A DNA stretch of 35,583 nt from Trinickia mobilis (GCF_017315705.1 NZ_JAFLRF010000022.1:66911-102493); one strand, 5' to 3'; counted from the stretch's first letter, positions 15,150 to 23,663 are shown. Made by a program: numbers and translations. Notes: a model not told the origin generated them from the letters alone.

Positions 15150-15395
15150 ATGACGATCACTGCTGCTGAATTCATGGCCAAGACTCCCCGCAAAGGCGGG
15201 GAGAGGGTATCCCGCCTCCGGCCGTACGAGACGGAAATCCTCGCACTGCGCGAGAAAGGCTATTCGTACAGCCAGATCCGCGACTTTCTGCTGCAAAACG
15301 GCGTGTCCGTTGTGACGGAGACGGTCGTGAGCTTTATCAAGCGCGCGAAGCCTTCCGGTGGTGCGGAGCCTTCGGAAGATGGGGCAGGACAATGA
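15150..15395 (+). CDS. Small helix-turn-helix protein
   Basis: An 81-residue basic protein with a probable helix-turn-helix at about 26-68 (YETEILALREKGYSYSQIRD, then SVVTETVVSFIKRAK). That pattern is typical of small resolvase-like or accessory-conjugation DNA-binding proteins. Its stop overlaps the trbB start in ATGA, so it heads the secretion operon. It could be an operon regulator acting at the nearby palindrome or the TTGCACA box. The start is uncertain (ATG 15150 or 15174), and a GTG at 15078 inside the palindrome is rejected. Confidence 0.6.
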   Translation: MTITAAEFMAKTPRKGGERVSRLRPYETEILALREKGYSYSQIRDFLLQNGVSVVTETVVSFIKRAKPSGGAEPSEDGAGQ

Positions 15396-16441
15396 GGCGC
15401 GACGATCCAACGGCGGCGGCGTCAGAAGACGAGGCAGAACTCGAGTTGGACTTTTCCGGGCTCTCGGAAGCCGAGCGCGAAGCATGGAATCGTAGCATCG
15501 AGAACATTAAACACAACCTCGGCCCGTCTGTCGTTGCGGCGCTTGAGGACCCCGACGTCTACGAAGTGTTGCTAAGCCAGAATAGCTGGCTTTGGATCGA
15601 CACGATCAAGCGCGGATTGATCCCGCTCGAGGTTAATGGAGAGCTTGTGCGCATGCTGCCTCAACATGCGGACATGCTGATGCGGATCGTCGCGCCGATG
15701 CTCGGGACCACAATCAGCGAGGAATCGCCGATTCTGGAGGGGGAGCTCCCGCTCGGTGGTCACCGATTTGAAGGCATCATACCGCCCGTCGTTGCGCGTC
15801 CGATTTTCAATATTCGGAAAAAGGCCATCGCGGTCTTTACCCTGAACGACTACGTTCGACGGGGAATCATGACGCTTCGGCAAGCGGATGCAATCCGTCA
15901 AGCCGTCGTGAATCGATGGAACATCCTCGTGGTCGGAAGTACGTCATCAGGCAAAACGACTCTACTGAATGCCATCATGGCCGCAATCGCGGAACTCACT
16001 CCAGATCACCGGATGGTGATCATGGAGGACACGCGCGAATTGCAATGCGACATGCGTTGCGTGGAATACCTGCGTACGAGCGACAGTGTTTCCATGCAGA
16101 CCCTGCTTAGGGCAACCATGCGCCTGCGTCCCGATCGGATTTGCGTCGGTGAAGTTCGGGATGGCGCGGCGTTGGCTCTGCTGAAGGCATGGAATACAGG
16201 GCACCCAGGCGGATGCGGCACGATTCACGCGGACAGCGGCCTAGACGGGCTGACCCGTCTTGACGAGTTGGTGCAGGAAGCGTCTCCGTTGCCGCGGCCA
16301 GCGCTCATCGGGCGGGCGGTCAATATGGTGCTCTTTATCTCGAAAGATCCGACCGCGCCGGCAGGACGGCGGTTGAAAGAGGTCCTTGAAGTTAAGGGCT
16401 ATGACAAGCGCTCACAGGAATACTTACTGGAACCGATCTGA
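15392..16441 (+). CDS. trbB: VirB11/TrbB-family secretion ATPase
   Basis: Hexameric traffic ATPase at the cytoplasmic base of the conjugation channel, 349 residues. Visible motifs: Walker A GSTSSGKTT (182-190), Asp box MEDTREL (211-217), Walker B region ICVGEVRDGAA (about 250-260) and His box TGHPGGCGTIHAD (about 269-281). The N-terminal domain is normal for TrbB. The acidic N-terminal 20 residues are extra. It starts in an ATGA overlap with the HTH gene. It is the first channel gene, as in IncP trb operons. Confidence 0.96.
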   Translation: MRRDDPTAAASEDEAELELDFSGLSEAEREAWNRSIENIKHNLGPSVVAALEDPDVYEVLLSQNSWLWIDTIKRGLIPLEVNGELVRMLPQHADMLMRIVAPMLGTTISEESPILEGELPLGGHRFEGIIPPVVARPIFNIRKKAIAVFTLNDYVRRGIMTLRQADAIRQAVVNRWNILVVGSTSSGKTTLLNAIMAAIAELTPDHRMVIMEDTRELQCDMRCVEYLRTSDSVSMQTLLRATMRLRPDRICVGEVRDGAALALLKAWNTGHPGGCGTIHADSGLDGLTRLDELVQEASPLPRPALIGRAVNMVLFISKDPTAPAGRRLKEVLEVKGYDKRSQEYLLEPI

Positions 16442-16452
16442 GGGGGTCTTCT

Positions 16453-16599
16453 ATGAACCAGTTTGTTTGTCGCGGCGACTTCACTGAACTGTGGAACACG
16501 CTGTTGATTTCGTGCACCGTGGCGTTGATTGCTATCGCTGCGCTTTTCAAGAATCTTGCGCGGATCCGGGGCGCCGTGAGGAGGGCAAAGCGAAGCTGA
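16453..16599 (+). CDS. Small single-span membrane protein
   Basis: A 48-residue gene with a strong Shine-Dalgarno (GAGGGGG, just after the trbB stop) and ATG 16453. It has one hydrophobic segment (about 14-34, LWNTLLISCTVALIAIAALF) and a very basic C-terminus (RGAVRRAKRS), predicting an inside-facing tail. It lies between trbB and trbC in the same operon. The function is unknown; a small channel accessory is plausible. Confidence 0.65.
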   Translation: MNQFVCRGDFTELWNTLLISCTVALIAIAALFKNLARIRGAVRRAKRS

Positions 16600-16667
16600 A
16601 ATTGACCAGTAGCCACGATTCAAGAAACCGTCTTACATTGCAATAAAATCTGATCTATGGAGTAGTC

Positions 16668-16976
16668 ATGATGCTTAACCGTATTGCGAAAGTGCAGTTC
16701 ACACTGCTTCTCTGGCTCTACATGGTCGGCGCGCGCGCCACCTCGATGCCGTGGGATACAGGCCTGTGCAGCTTTGCTAACGCTCTTCTCGGCAAGACTG
16801 CGTTCTGTATTGCGCTTGCTGCAATTTTTGGTGCCGGCTCGAAGCTGATTTTCGGCGAAGAAGTTACCGGCATCGTCAAATCGCTGCTCGCGATCGTGAT
16901 CGTGATCGGGATTTTGGTTGGTGGTGCGTCCATCTACCGTCTCGTTAATCCGGGCGGCATCACCTGCAACACATGA
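16668..16976 (+). CDS. trbC: VirB2/TrbC-family conjugative pilin
   Basis: A 102-residue propilin with a signal peptide ending near VGARA, then two hydrophobic helices (about 44-62 and 69-92) separated by the short polar loop GEEVTGIV. This is the VirB2/TrbC layout; TrbC-type pilins are trimmed and sometimes circularised. ATG 16668 follows GGAG. It ends in an ATGA overlap with trbD. Position between trbB and trbD matches IncP order. Confidence 0.88.
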   Translation: MMLNRIAKVQFTLLLWLYMVGARATSMPWDTGLCSFANALLGKTAFCIALAAIFGAGSKLIFGEEVTGIVKSLLAIVIVIGILVGGASIYRLVNPGGITCNT

Positions 16977-17302
16977 GCGACCAAGACGTCCTCCAGGTTC
17001 GGCACGTTCACAAGTCTCTTGAGCGCCGTATCACGCTTGCCGGTGGGGAGCGTGAGCTCGTGCTGTTCTCGATGCTCATCGGCGTGACCGAAGGGTTCGC
17101 GTGTTCGGGCAGTTTTGGCCCGCAATACGGGGTGCCGGTCGGGATTGCGATCGCGGTGGCGTTGCTGTTTGTTGTTAAGCGCATGGGGCGCGCTGACAAG
17201 CGGATGTCGAAAGTCTTGATTCGGCATTTCAAGTACCGACGCTACTACCCTGCTCGTGGGCGTCCCAACGCCCTCGTTCCAAAGGTGCGGGACTTTCGCT
17301 AA
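16973..17302 (+). CDS. trbD: VirB3/TrbD-family channel protein
   Basis: A 109-residue inner-membrane protein. A soluble N-terminus with the motif VHKSLERRITLAGGERE is typical of TrbD. A hydrophobic hairpin follows (about 30-65), then a basic tail (FKYRRYYPARGRP). It works with the VirB4-type ATPase encoded just downstream. The start overlaps the trbC stop. Confidence 0.9.
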   Translation: MSDQDVLQVRHVHKSLERRITLAGGERELVLFSMLIGVTEGFACSGSFGPQYGVPVGIAIAVALLFVVKRMGRADKRMSKVLIRHFKYRRYYPARGRPNALVPKVRDFR

Positions 17303-17305
17303 CGA

Positions 17306-17342
17306 TTTGGCCGGGCTTGATCATTTGATAAGCCCGGCCAAA
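17306..17342 (+). terminator. Perfect hairpin between trbD and trbE
   Basis: A 13-base perfect stem (17306-17318 with 17330-17342; TTTGGCCGGGCTT pairs with its complement) and an 11-base loop. No T-tract follows, so it is more likely an attenuator or RNA-processing/stability element than a full terminator. It sits 19 bases before trbE. Confidence 0.55.
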
Positions 17343-17361
17343 CGCATTCAGGTGACTGAGC

Positions 17362-19899
17362 ATGTTCTTTCAGAACGAATTTCGCGACAAATTGACTGGC
17401 TTTGCCGACTATCTGCGATATGCATCGCTGATTGACCGTGGCATTGTTCTCGGCAAGGGCGGTGAACTGATAACTTCGTTCCGACTGGTCGGCAAGGATA
17501 CCGAATCAAGTTCCGCGCGTGAGCTGGAGGCGATATCGAACCGGGTAAATTCCGCGGTCCTGCGCCTCAACGCAGGGTGGATGATTCAGTGCAATGGCTT
17601 TCGGTTCGAGAGCTCGGGCTATGCTCCTGAGGGTTTTTTCCCCGACCCGGTGACGAGGTTGTTTGACGAAGAGCGGCGCCGCCAATACCACGAAGAAGGG
17701 CTTCACTTTGAAGGTCAGGCGATTCTGACGTTCACCTATTTGCCGCCGTACATGCTCGAATCCAAGGCAAAGGAATTTCTCTTCGAGCAAAGTGAGGACC
17801 TAAGCGGCAAGAACGCGGCGATCGGCGCTCAGCATCTCGCGTATTTCAAGGAGACTGTCCGAGACATCGTCAACGAGTTGCGCATCGAGTTGACGGAGAT
17901 CGAGCAACTGCTGCCGTACAAAACCCATAACATCCCGACCAATACGACTGTGACGGTCGATCCCCAGGCCGGGTTTCTGCACTGGTGCGCGACGGGTATC
18001 CGGCAGAACATCATCGTGCCGAAATACATGGCTGCGCTCGGGCTGGACACCATTATCGGTAGCCAGGACTTCGCTGGCGGCACGATGCCACGCATCGGGA
18101 AGAAGTTCGTCAAGACCATTACGGTTGAATCTCTCCCGGAAGGTACGCACGCGGGCATCTTGCATATCCTCAATACGATCCCCGTGGCTTATCGGTGGTC
18201 GACGCGGTTCATTTTCGAGGAGGAATCGATCGCAGAGAAGGAGATCGAAAAGCACCGGAAAAAATGGAAGCAGCAGGTTCGCGGCTGGACTGACCAGTTT
18301 CTGAACAAGCAGAACGGATCGATCAACCACGACGCGCTGAACATGAGCCAGGACGCTGATCTGGCAAAAGCACTTCTGAAGAAAGGGTCGGTGGCATTTG
18401 GGTACTACACCTCGGTGATCGTTCTCTACCATGAGAGCGCTGACATTCTTGAGACGATGGCCGATCAAGTGTGCGACGCACTACGGCGGAAGCACTTTGT
18501 AGTGCGAGACGAGGACCTGAACGCTGTCGAAGCCTTTTTAGGTTCGCTGCCTGGGCACGGATATGAAAACATCCGTCGTCCGATGATTCACACATACAAC
18601 CTCGCGGATCTCTTGCCGACTACTGCTTCGTGGCAGGGCCTTGAGGAAAATCCTTGCCCGATGATCCGTGAGCAATATCCACATCCGGATCGGGTAACAG
18701 CGCCACCGCTGTTTTACGGGAATAGTGCAGGTCAGACGCCCTTCCGGGGTTCCCTGCACGTGGGTGACGTGGGTCATGCGCTGGTGGTCGGCCCGACCGG
18801 CGCCGGCAAGTCGACCAAGCTGGCGTTCCTCATTGCGCAGTTCTTTCGGTATCCCAATGCGAAAGTTTTCGCCTTTGATAAGGGGTACTCCGCCTACGTG
18901 CTGAACCAGGCTTGCGGCGGGATTCACTACAACATCATGGCCGAGGGCACAAAAGTCGGGTTCTGCCCGCTTGCCCACGTTGACAAGCTTACCGAACGCG
19001 CATGGGCAGAAGGTTGGGTCGAAACCATGCTGGTTCTTGGAAAGGTGGCGGTCAACTCAAGTCGTCGGCGTGAGATCCGGAAGGCGCTTGCGGCGGTCGG
19101 ACGTCAACCGAGGAACCTGCGAACCCTGCACCACTTCGTGTCGATCTTGCAGGACAAGGAGATGCAGCGCGCGCTCGAGTACTACACCACGGGCACGGGC
19201 GCTGGCGGCATTCTGAATGCGACGGAAGACACGCTTGAGGCTTCTCACTTCACTGTCTTCGAAATGGAAACACTCATGGAGATGGGCGACACGCATGTCG
19301 TCCCTGTCCTGATGTATCTGTTCCGATGCATTGAGCGGCAGCTTGATGGCTCGCCAGTGCTGATTGTGCTGGATGAGGCGTGGCTTATGCTGAATCACGA
19401 ATTTTTCCAGGAAAAGTTGCGTGTGTGGCTGAAGGTTCTGCGTAAGGCGAACGCTTCGGTGGTCTTCGCCACTCAGGAGATTGCGGATCTCCATAACTCG
19501 GCCATCCGCGACACGATTTACTCGGCGTGCATGACGAAGATCTTCTTGCCCAATACGGACGCCGACGAAGAAGTGTCGGCTGCGTACTACAAGTCGCTTG
19601 GACTCACTCCGCGCCAAATCTTCTTGCTGTCCAAGGCGACTCCGAAACGGGACTACTACTACGTTTCGCCCTATGGGCGTCGTATGTATCAGCTGGCACT
19701 CGGGCCGATCGGGCTTGCGCTTACTGCCGTTGCGGGAGTGGCAAACACGGACAAGGCGAACGAGTTCAAACGCAAGTATGGATCGAACTGGGTGCACGAG
19801 TGGCTGCAGGACCGAGGCGTCGACGAAGAAATGCTGGCCTTGTTCAAGCGGTACGCGGCAAACCAGTCGCAGTACAACATCGACAAGTTTGCGGCGTAG
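17362..19899 (+). CDS. trbE: VirB4/TrbE-family secretion ATPase
   Basis: The large ATPase of the channel, 845 residues, full length. The N-terminal CagE/TrbE domain spans about 20-400. The RecA-like C-terminal domain carries Walker A GPTGAGKST (477-485), Walker B VLIVLDEAW (666-674) and the glutamine-containing motif FATQEIADL near 708. No N-terminal membrane span is obvious. It energises pilus biogenesis and substrate transfer with TrbB and TrbD. Codon use and length are normal and the gene looks intact. The long antisense readings inside it are shadows. Confidence 0.97.
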   Translation: MFFQNEFRDKLTGFADYLRYASLIDRGIVLGKGGELITSFRLVGKDTESSSARELEAISNRVNSAVLRLNAGWMIQCNGFRFESSGYAPEGFFPDPVTRLFDEERRRQYHEEGLHFEGQAILTFTYLPPYMLESKAKEFLFEQSEDLSGKNAAIGAQHLAYFKETVRDIVNELRIELTEIEQLLPYKTHNIPTNTTVTVDPQAGFLHWCATGIRQNIIVPKYMAALGLDTIIGSQDFAGGTMPRIGKKFVKTITVESLPEGTHAGILHILNTIPVAYRWSTRFIFEEESIAEKEIEKHRKKWKQQVRGWTDQFLNKQNGSINHDALNMSQDADLAKALLKKGSVAFGYYTSVIVLYHESADILETMADQVCDALRRKHFVVRDEDLNAVEAFLGSLPGHGYENIRRPMIHTYNLADLLPTTASWQGLEENPCPMIREQYPHPDRVTAPPLFYGNSAGQTPFRGSLHVGDVGHALVVGPTGAGKSTKLAFLIAQFFRYPNAKVFAFDKGYSAYVLNQACGGIHYNIMAEGTKVGFCPLAHVDKLTERAWAEGWVETMLVLGKVAVNSSRRREIRKALAAVGRQPRNLRTLHHFVSILQDKEMQRALEYYTTGTGAGGILNATEDTLEASHFTVFEMETLMEMGDTHVVPVLMYLFRCIERQLDGSPVLIVLDEAWLMLNHEFFQEKLRVWLKVLRKANASVVFATQEIADLHNSAIRDTIYSACMTKIFLPNTDADEEVSAAYYKSLGLTPRQIFLLSKATPKRDYYYVSPYGRRMYQLALGPIGLALTAVAGVANTDKANEFKRKYGSNWVHEWLQDRGVDEEMLALFKRYAANQSQYNIDKFAA

Positions 19900-19909
19900 C
19901 CTAGTACCA

Positions 19910-19925
19910 TTTTCACCAGTGAAAA
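19910..19925. promoter_or_regulatory. Palindromic operator, copy 3 (after trbE)
   Basis: TTTTCAC-CA-GTGAAAA with perfect arms, ten bases after the trbE stop. It abuts or overlaps the -35 position of the promoter whose -10 is at 19948, an ideal place for a repressor. Confidence 0.8.
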
Positions 19926-19953
19926 TACAACATTCAATAAATAATGTTATAAT
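19926..19953 (+). promoter_or_regulatory. Putative promoter for small-gene block and trbL
   Basis: A perfect TATAAT at 19948-19953 lies 26 bases before the ATG of the next gene. The -35 region (19925-19931) is weak, suggesting activation or repression through the adjacent palindrome. A small inverted repeat AACATT/AATGTT (19929-19934, 19943-19948) lies in the spacer. Confidence 0.55.
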
Positions 19954-19978
19954 GTCGGAAAGGTAAAAGGAGAGCGAG

Positions 19979-20191
19979 ATGCATTACTTCTGGCTGTTGG
20001 TGGTCTTCCTGGTGTTTTCGCGTGTGACGGTCCCAGTTGCTCATTTCTTCGTCGGGTTGCTGGCACAGGCGTTCGGCTACGTGGCCGGGCAAGTTCTGCG
20101 CGTGGCCGTCAATCACTGTCGCCGGGTTGGCTTCAGGCGCGCCGCGCTGCATGGAGCCTTACTTGCTGTACCTTTTCTTCTTGTGGGGTAA
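19979..20191 (+). CDS. Small membrane protein in trb operon
   Basis: A 70-residue, very hydrophobic protein with two likely membrane spans (about 4-30 and 54-70) separated by a basic segment (NHCRRVGFRRA). A strong ribosome site AGGAGAG precedes ATG 19979. It lies two bases before the next start. I do not recognise it. A role in the secretion system or in surface exclusion is possible from context only. Confidence 0.6.
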   Translation: MHYFWLLVVFLVFSRVTVPVAHFFVGLLAQAFGYVAGQVLRVAVNHCRRVGFRRAALHGALLAVPFLLVG

Positions 20192-20193
20192 AA

Positions 20194-20766
20194 ATGCTGC
20201 GAATGATCGGGCTTATGTTGTTGGTGACCTGTGCCGTTAACGCACGGGCAGGGCAGGTGATGTGCAGTGGCACAGTGCCCGTCTATAGCGAGACGATCAC
20301 GATTCCGGAGGCCGGTCAGCCTGGCCTCGTGTTCGTGGGTATGTATAACCCGGCCAAGACACAGGCCGACTATCTGGCACAAAGTGGAGCGTGGGGGACA
20401 TACCAAGGCGGACTCTATCCGCCGTACGGTCGCTACGACGCTGGGCTGCCAGGTAGCGTTCAAGTGCTCGTGCCATTGCCCGGAAACGATGGAACCACGA
20501 ATGCCGTGCTGGGGTGGACGATGTACGTCGGATACGGCGTGTTGACCCCTGACGCTCAGGCACAGGTGCAGGCAAGACGCTCGGCCCTTAACTCGATGAG
20601 AGCCCAGCGAATAGCTGCGGGCACGTGGAACGCTGCATACGACAGCGACGACCAGTTCAAGTGGTCGCTTGTCCAGAAGGACCTGACGGACAACGGAAAG
20701 TATCATCTGTCGCTGGTGATCCCGCCGTTGAATTGCAACCCGCCCGATACCGGTGGGGGCGGTTGA
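20194..20766 (+). CDS. Secreted hypothetical protein in trb operon
   Basis: A 190-residue protein with a clear signal peptide (LMLLVTCAVNARAG). The mature part has a lone N-terminal cysteine (VMCSG), a Tyr/Gly-rich stretch (YQGGLYPPYGRYDAG) and a C-terminal CNPPDTGGGG. It would act in the periplasm or be surface-exposed. No family is recognised. It lies in the block between trbE and trbL where other plasmids place exclusion or pilus-tip genes. Confidence 0.65.
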   Translation: MLRMIGLMLLVTCAVNARAGQVMCSGTVPVYSETITIPEAGQPGLVFVGMYNPAKTQADYLAQSGAWGTYQGGLYPPYGRYDAGLPGSVQVLVPLPGNDGTTNAVLGWTMYVGYGVLTPDAQAQVQARRSALNSMRAQRIAAGTWNAAYDSDDQFKWSLVQKDLTDNGKYHLSLVIPPLNCNPPDTGGGG

Positions 20767-20823
20767 CCCAGTAAAATGCCAACCCGCCGTCGTCTGTCAG
20801 TAGCAGGATCAACGGAGTTCAGA

Positions 20824-20976
20824 ATGGAAGAATTCAGCAAGGTCGAAGCGGAGAAGCTCGGGGCGTTTGAAGAAACGGCCCTGAGTTCCGAGGAGGCTGC
20901 GCAGGCCGAGGTCGGAAAGCGCCCGGGCGACGGCGATACGGATGAAGGCGCGAAGAAAGCGGCGCCCTTGGCATAA
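20824..20976 (+). CDS. Small acidic protein, unknown
   Basis: A 50-residue hydrophilic protein from ATG 20824, chosen because CGGAG lies six bases upstream; ATG 20776 lacks a ribosome site. It is rich in Glu and Ala (AFEETALSSEEAAQAEVGK), with no membrane span or signal. Probably helical and soluble. Function unknown; it may be a real small gene of the block or a decoy. Confidence 0.4.
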   Translation: MEEFSKVEAEKLGAFEETALSSEEAAQAEVGKRPGDGDTDEGAKKAAPLA

Positions 20977-20998
20977 CAACACGTTGGGAGAATGGCAA

Positions 20999-21184
20999 AT
21001 GAAGGTTGGAATTTTCGCGGCAATACTGGTGTGCGTTCTGTCCTTGACTGGCTGCAACAAGGATGGGCCGACCGCGGCGGCGCCGACGGCTAGCGCAACG
21101 TCAGACAACGACAAGGCGCTCAGGCAGTTCATCCCCTGCAAGAAAGACATCGATACCGGCAAGGTAATTTCCTGCCCGAACTAG
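20999..21184 (+). CDS. Small lipoprotein, candidate entry-exclusion protein
   Basis: A 61-residue lipoprotein. The signal peptide ends in the lipobox LTGC (C19), followed by a short Ala/Thr/Ser linker and a C-terminal domain with two cysteines (IPCKKDIDTGKVISCPN). Size, lipidation and position just before trbL resemble TrbK of IncP and the EexN-type exclusion lipoproteins, which block redundant mating. The sequence match is not strong, and VirB7-like channel lipoprotein is the alternative. ATG 20999 has GGGAG upstream. Confidence 0.6.
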   Translation: MKVGIFAAILVCVLSLTGCNKDGPTAAAPTASATSDNDKALRQFIPCKKDIDTGKVISCPN

Positions 21185-21294
21185 CCTTGAGCAGTGATAT
21201 TGGTTGAGCTCGCCAGAGGGTGGGTGGGGGCGCTACCGAGTTGGCGTCCCAGGTCGCTTGGAAGGAACTGATAGTCTCACCTGGACGGCTCACT

Positions 21295-22905
21295 ATGACC
21301 TATCTCGCCACAGCGGCCGCGTCAAAGCGGTCTGTATCCAATGCATCTCTATCGAGACGCGCCTGCGTTCTCTCGTTCATAGCTTTTGCCCTGTGCTCGC
21401 TTTGCGGACCAGCGCTGGCGGCAGACCCATATGCGCAGGTGATGAGCCAAATGCAGACGGGCTCGCTCAGCATTGGCAACCAGATTGTCCCTGTCGCGTT
21501 CAAGCTTTTAGGATCATTGTTCCTGATCCAGTTTGCTCTGCGCAACTATAAGTTGGTATTTGAGGCTGCAAGTGGTGGTGAATTCATGCCCGCCGTTTCG
21601 AAGCTGATTATGGCGATGATCTGGGTTGGGTTTTTAACCTACCTGATCACCAACCACTACGATGTCCTGAATCAGATTTTCAGTTCGTTCGTGCAGCTTG
21701 GGCAGCTATCGTCTGGTGGGACGTCTATGAATCCGGGCGACATCATGGAACTCGGGATCACCCTGCAAAACAACCTGGTGGCAGCGTTTAACGCGGCGAC
21801 AGGCGCAAACGATGGGCTGATAGCGGCAATGAAGAACTTCTTCCCGTCGCTGATGCTATCGGTCGCATGTATCGCGATCCTTCTCGCTTTCTTTTTGATC
21901 TCACTGGCGGTCGCAATAGCGACGCTCGAGTTCTACATGATCGCAGCGGCTGCGCCGATTGCTTTCGCGACAGGTGGTCTCGACGCTTTGAAGCAGGCTA
22001 GTATTGCGCCGCTACAAACAATGTTGTCTGTGGGTTACCGAATTCTGATCCTTGGCGTCATCGTCGGCATGGTTCACAAGATGGCGGTTGTATGGGACGC
22101 ATCTTTTTCTGGGATCAGCGCGAATGACTGGACTGTGATCTGGGAGGCTGTTTTTGGCAGTGGTCTCGCTGCGGTTGCTGCTTTTTCGGCGGGCAAGATT
22201 GCCGGATCGCTGGCAAGCGGGCAGAGCAATCTTTCGGGCAACGACGCAATGTTCGCTGGCCTGCAGATGGTGAACACGATCGCCAACGCTACGACCGCTA
22301 TCGCGTCGGCCGCAGCGATCGGTGCGAACGCATTGCAGTCAGGTGCAGGAATGGCCGGCAAGGCGATGGGCGCCGATGGTGCCCAAGGCTTGGGCAACAT
22401 GCTGGGCAAAGGCTATGTCTCGATGGCAGATGCGTTCCCAGGTGGATCGAAGGGCGGGACGATGTCTAATGCGTCGCCAGGTGGTGCTGCAGGCGGTACG
22501 CCGTCCAATCAACGGGTGGCGAACGAACTGCTCGGACCAATGGGTTCGGGTTTCACGGCACCTCCGCCGACGTCTCCGGATGCGGCGGGTTCCGCAGACA
22601 TGCCGAGCGACAAGTCTTCGGCGCCGACGGGCGAAACCGGTCAAGACAAAGCGCCGACACCGGCCGGCGATGCTTCAGACGCATCCATTGGGGCTCCGAC
22701 GGGAGGGGGCGCCGGCAGTCCCACGAACTCGGGCGATGCGAATCTTCACAAAACCCTTGAAAAGATCAATCAGAGTCTGAACAGCGGCGGCCAATCACAT
22801 GCGAACAAACTGGCGTCAGCGGGCATGGAGCAGCTGTCAGGCATGCACGGCAATGACGCGGGTGCGGTGCATGTCCACATCGATCCGCGGGCAGCAGGAG
22901 AGTAA
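21295..22905 (+). CDS. trbL: VirB6/TrbL-family inner-membrane channel protein
   Basis: Polytopic channel component, 536 residues from ATG 21295. A longer GTG-started reading at 21220 is rejected because it would place 25 residues before a proper signal sequence. It has an N-terminal signal (SFIAFALCSLCGPALAADP) and at least five hydrophobic spans between about 65 and 325. A long low-complexity Gly/Ala/Ser/Pro tail (about 355-510) is typical of TrbL, ending with a His-rich VHVHIDPRAAGE. It conducts DNA through the inner membrane with TrbF. It is three bases from trbJ. Confidence 0.9.
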   Translation: MTYLATAAASKRSVSNASLSRRACVLSFIAFALCSLCGPALAADPYAQVMSQMQTGSLSIGNQIVPVAFKLLGSLFLIQFALRNYKLVFEAASGGEFMPAVSKLIMAMIWVGFLTYLITNHYDVLNQIFSSFVQLGQLSSGGTSMNPGDIMELGITLQNNLVAAFNAATGANDGLIAAMKNFFPSLMLSVACIAILLAFFLISLAVAIATLEFYMIAAAAPIAFATGGLDALKQASIAPLQTMLSVGYRILILGVIVGMVHKMAVVWDASFSGISANDWTVIWEAVFGSGLAAVAAFSAGKIAGSLASGQSNLSGNDAMFAGLQMVNTIANATTAIASAAAIGANALQSGAGMAGKAMGADGAQGLGNMLGKGYVSMADAFPGGSKGGTMSNASPGGAAGGTPSNQRVANELLGPMGSGFTAPPPTSPDAAGSADMPSDKSSAPTGETGQDKAPTPAGDASDASIGAPTGGGAGSPTNSGDANLHKTLEKINQSLNSGGQSHANKLASAGMEQLSGMHGNDAGAVHVHIDPRAAGE

Positions 22906-22907
22906 TC

Positions 22908-23597
22908 ATGACCGCACGTCTTAAAATCAAAATTGCCTTGTCAGTGGCTATCTTCGTCTCGGCCGGCAGCGCCCCGCTTGCGGAGGCAGGTACTGTCGCC
23001 GGAACGGGTGGGTCTACTGAAGTAACCCAGATCATGAACAATCTGGAGCTTGTCACCCAGACCGCCCAAAAGGCGCAGTCCTACGCGCTCCAGTTACAGC
23101 AGGCCGTGACGAATCCCAATACCCCGTGGTCTCAGACGATGGATGCGCTAAACAACGTCCGTCAGGCCTACAACACGGCGCAGTCCGTCGGCTACTCGAT
23201 GCAAAGCGTGGAAAGCAACTTCTCGAATTTGTACAAGGGCTATGGGCAGAGCGGGAACATGCTTAACAGCATCATTAATTGGGGCAACCAGACCCGCAGC
23301 GCAGTGCAGGGCGCACTGTCGTCTGCCGGCTGGACGATGGATCAAGTGGCTACCGAGGACGCCTTAATCGACAAGCTACGTCTGCAGGGTCAGACGGCGG
23401 TGGGACAGATGCAGGCGGCACAGGTAGGAAATGCAATCTCTGTTGAATTAGTGCAGCAGCTACGCCAGCTTCGTCAGTTGCAAGCAGCACAGGCGCAGGC
23501 TCAAGCGTCGTATCTCGCGGGAATCAATGAAAAGGCTGCGGCCGACGACTCGAACCTTCGAGCCTTCATTCCCAACCGGAAGGCGCTGCCCCAATAA
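22908..23597 (+). CDS. trbJ: VirB5/TrbJ-family protein
   Basis: A 229-residue periplasmic protein with a signal peptide (ALSVAIFVSAGSAPLAEA). The mature chain is almost all helical, with long Gln/Ala-rich coiled segments (LVQQLRQLRQLQAAQAQAQA), typical of TrbJ. VirB5 homologues sit at the pilus tip and contact recipients. A good ribosome site GGAGAG precedes ATG 22908. It immediately follows trbL, an order inverted compared with IncP, where trbJ precedes trbK-trbL. Confidence 0.85.
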   Translation: MTARLKIKIALSVAIFVSAGSAPLAEAGTVAGTGGSTEVTQIMNNLELVTQTAQKAQSYALQLQQAVTNPNTPWSQTMDALNNVRQAYNTAQSVGYSMQSVESNFSNLYKGYGQSGNMLNSIINWGNQTRSAVQGALSSAGWTMDQVATEDALIDKLRLQGQTAVGQMQAAQVGNAISVELVQQLRQLRQLQAAQAQAQASYLAGINEKAAADDSNLRAFIPNRKALPQ

Positions 23598-23663
23598 GTG
23601 GTCAGCACCGGCAGGGGTCTTATGCATTGCCGATGCTGTTCATCCTTGGAACTTCCAATGCGG

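Noticed and set aside
12962-15193. 743-residue PilL starting at 15193
   Set aside because: It would start upstream of the pil promoter and through the divergent control region; the signal peptide begins at 14926.
15078-15395. Longer HTH protein starting at GTG 15078
   Set aside because: That GTG is part of a palindrome found at five other places, and there is no ribosome site; ATG 15150 is preferred.
17800-18468. 222-residue minus-strand reading, and another at 19057-19797
   Set aside because: Both lie wholly inside trbE, which has all its motifs.
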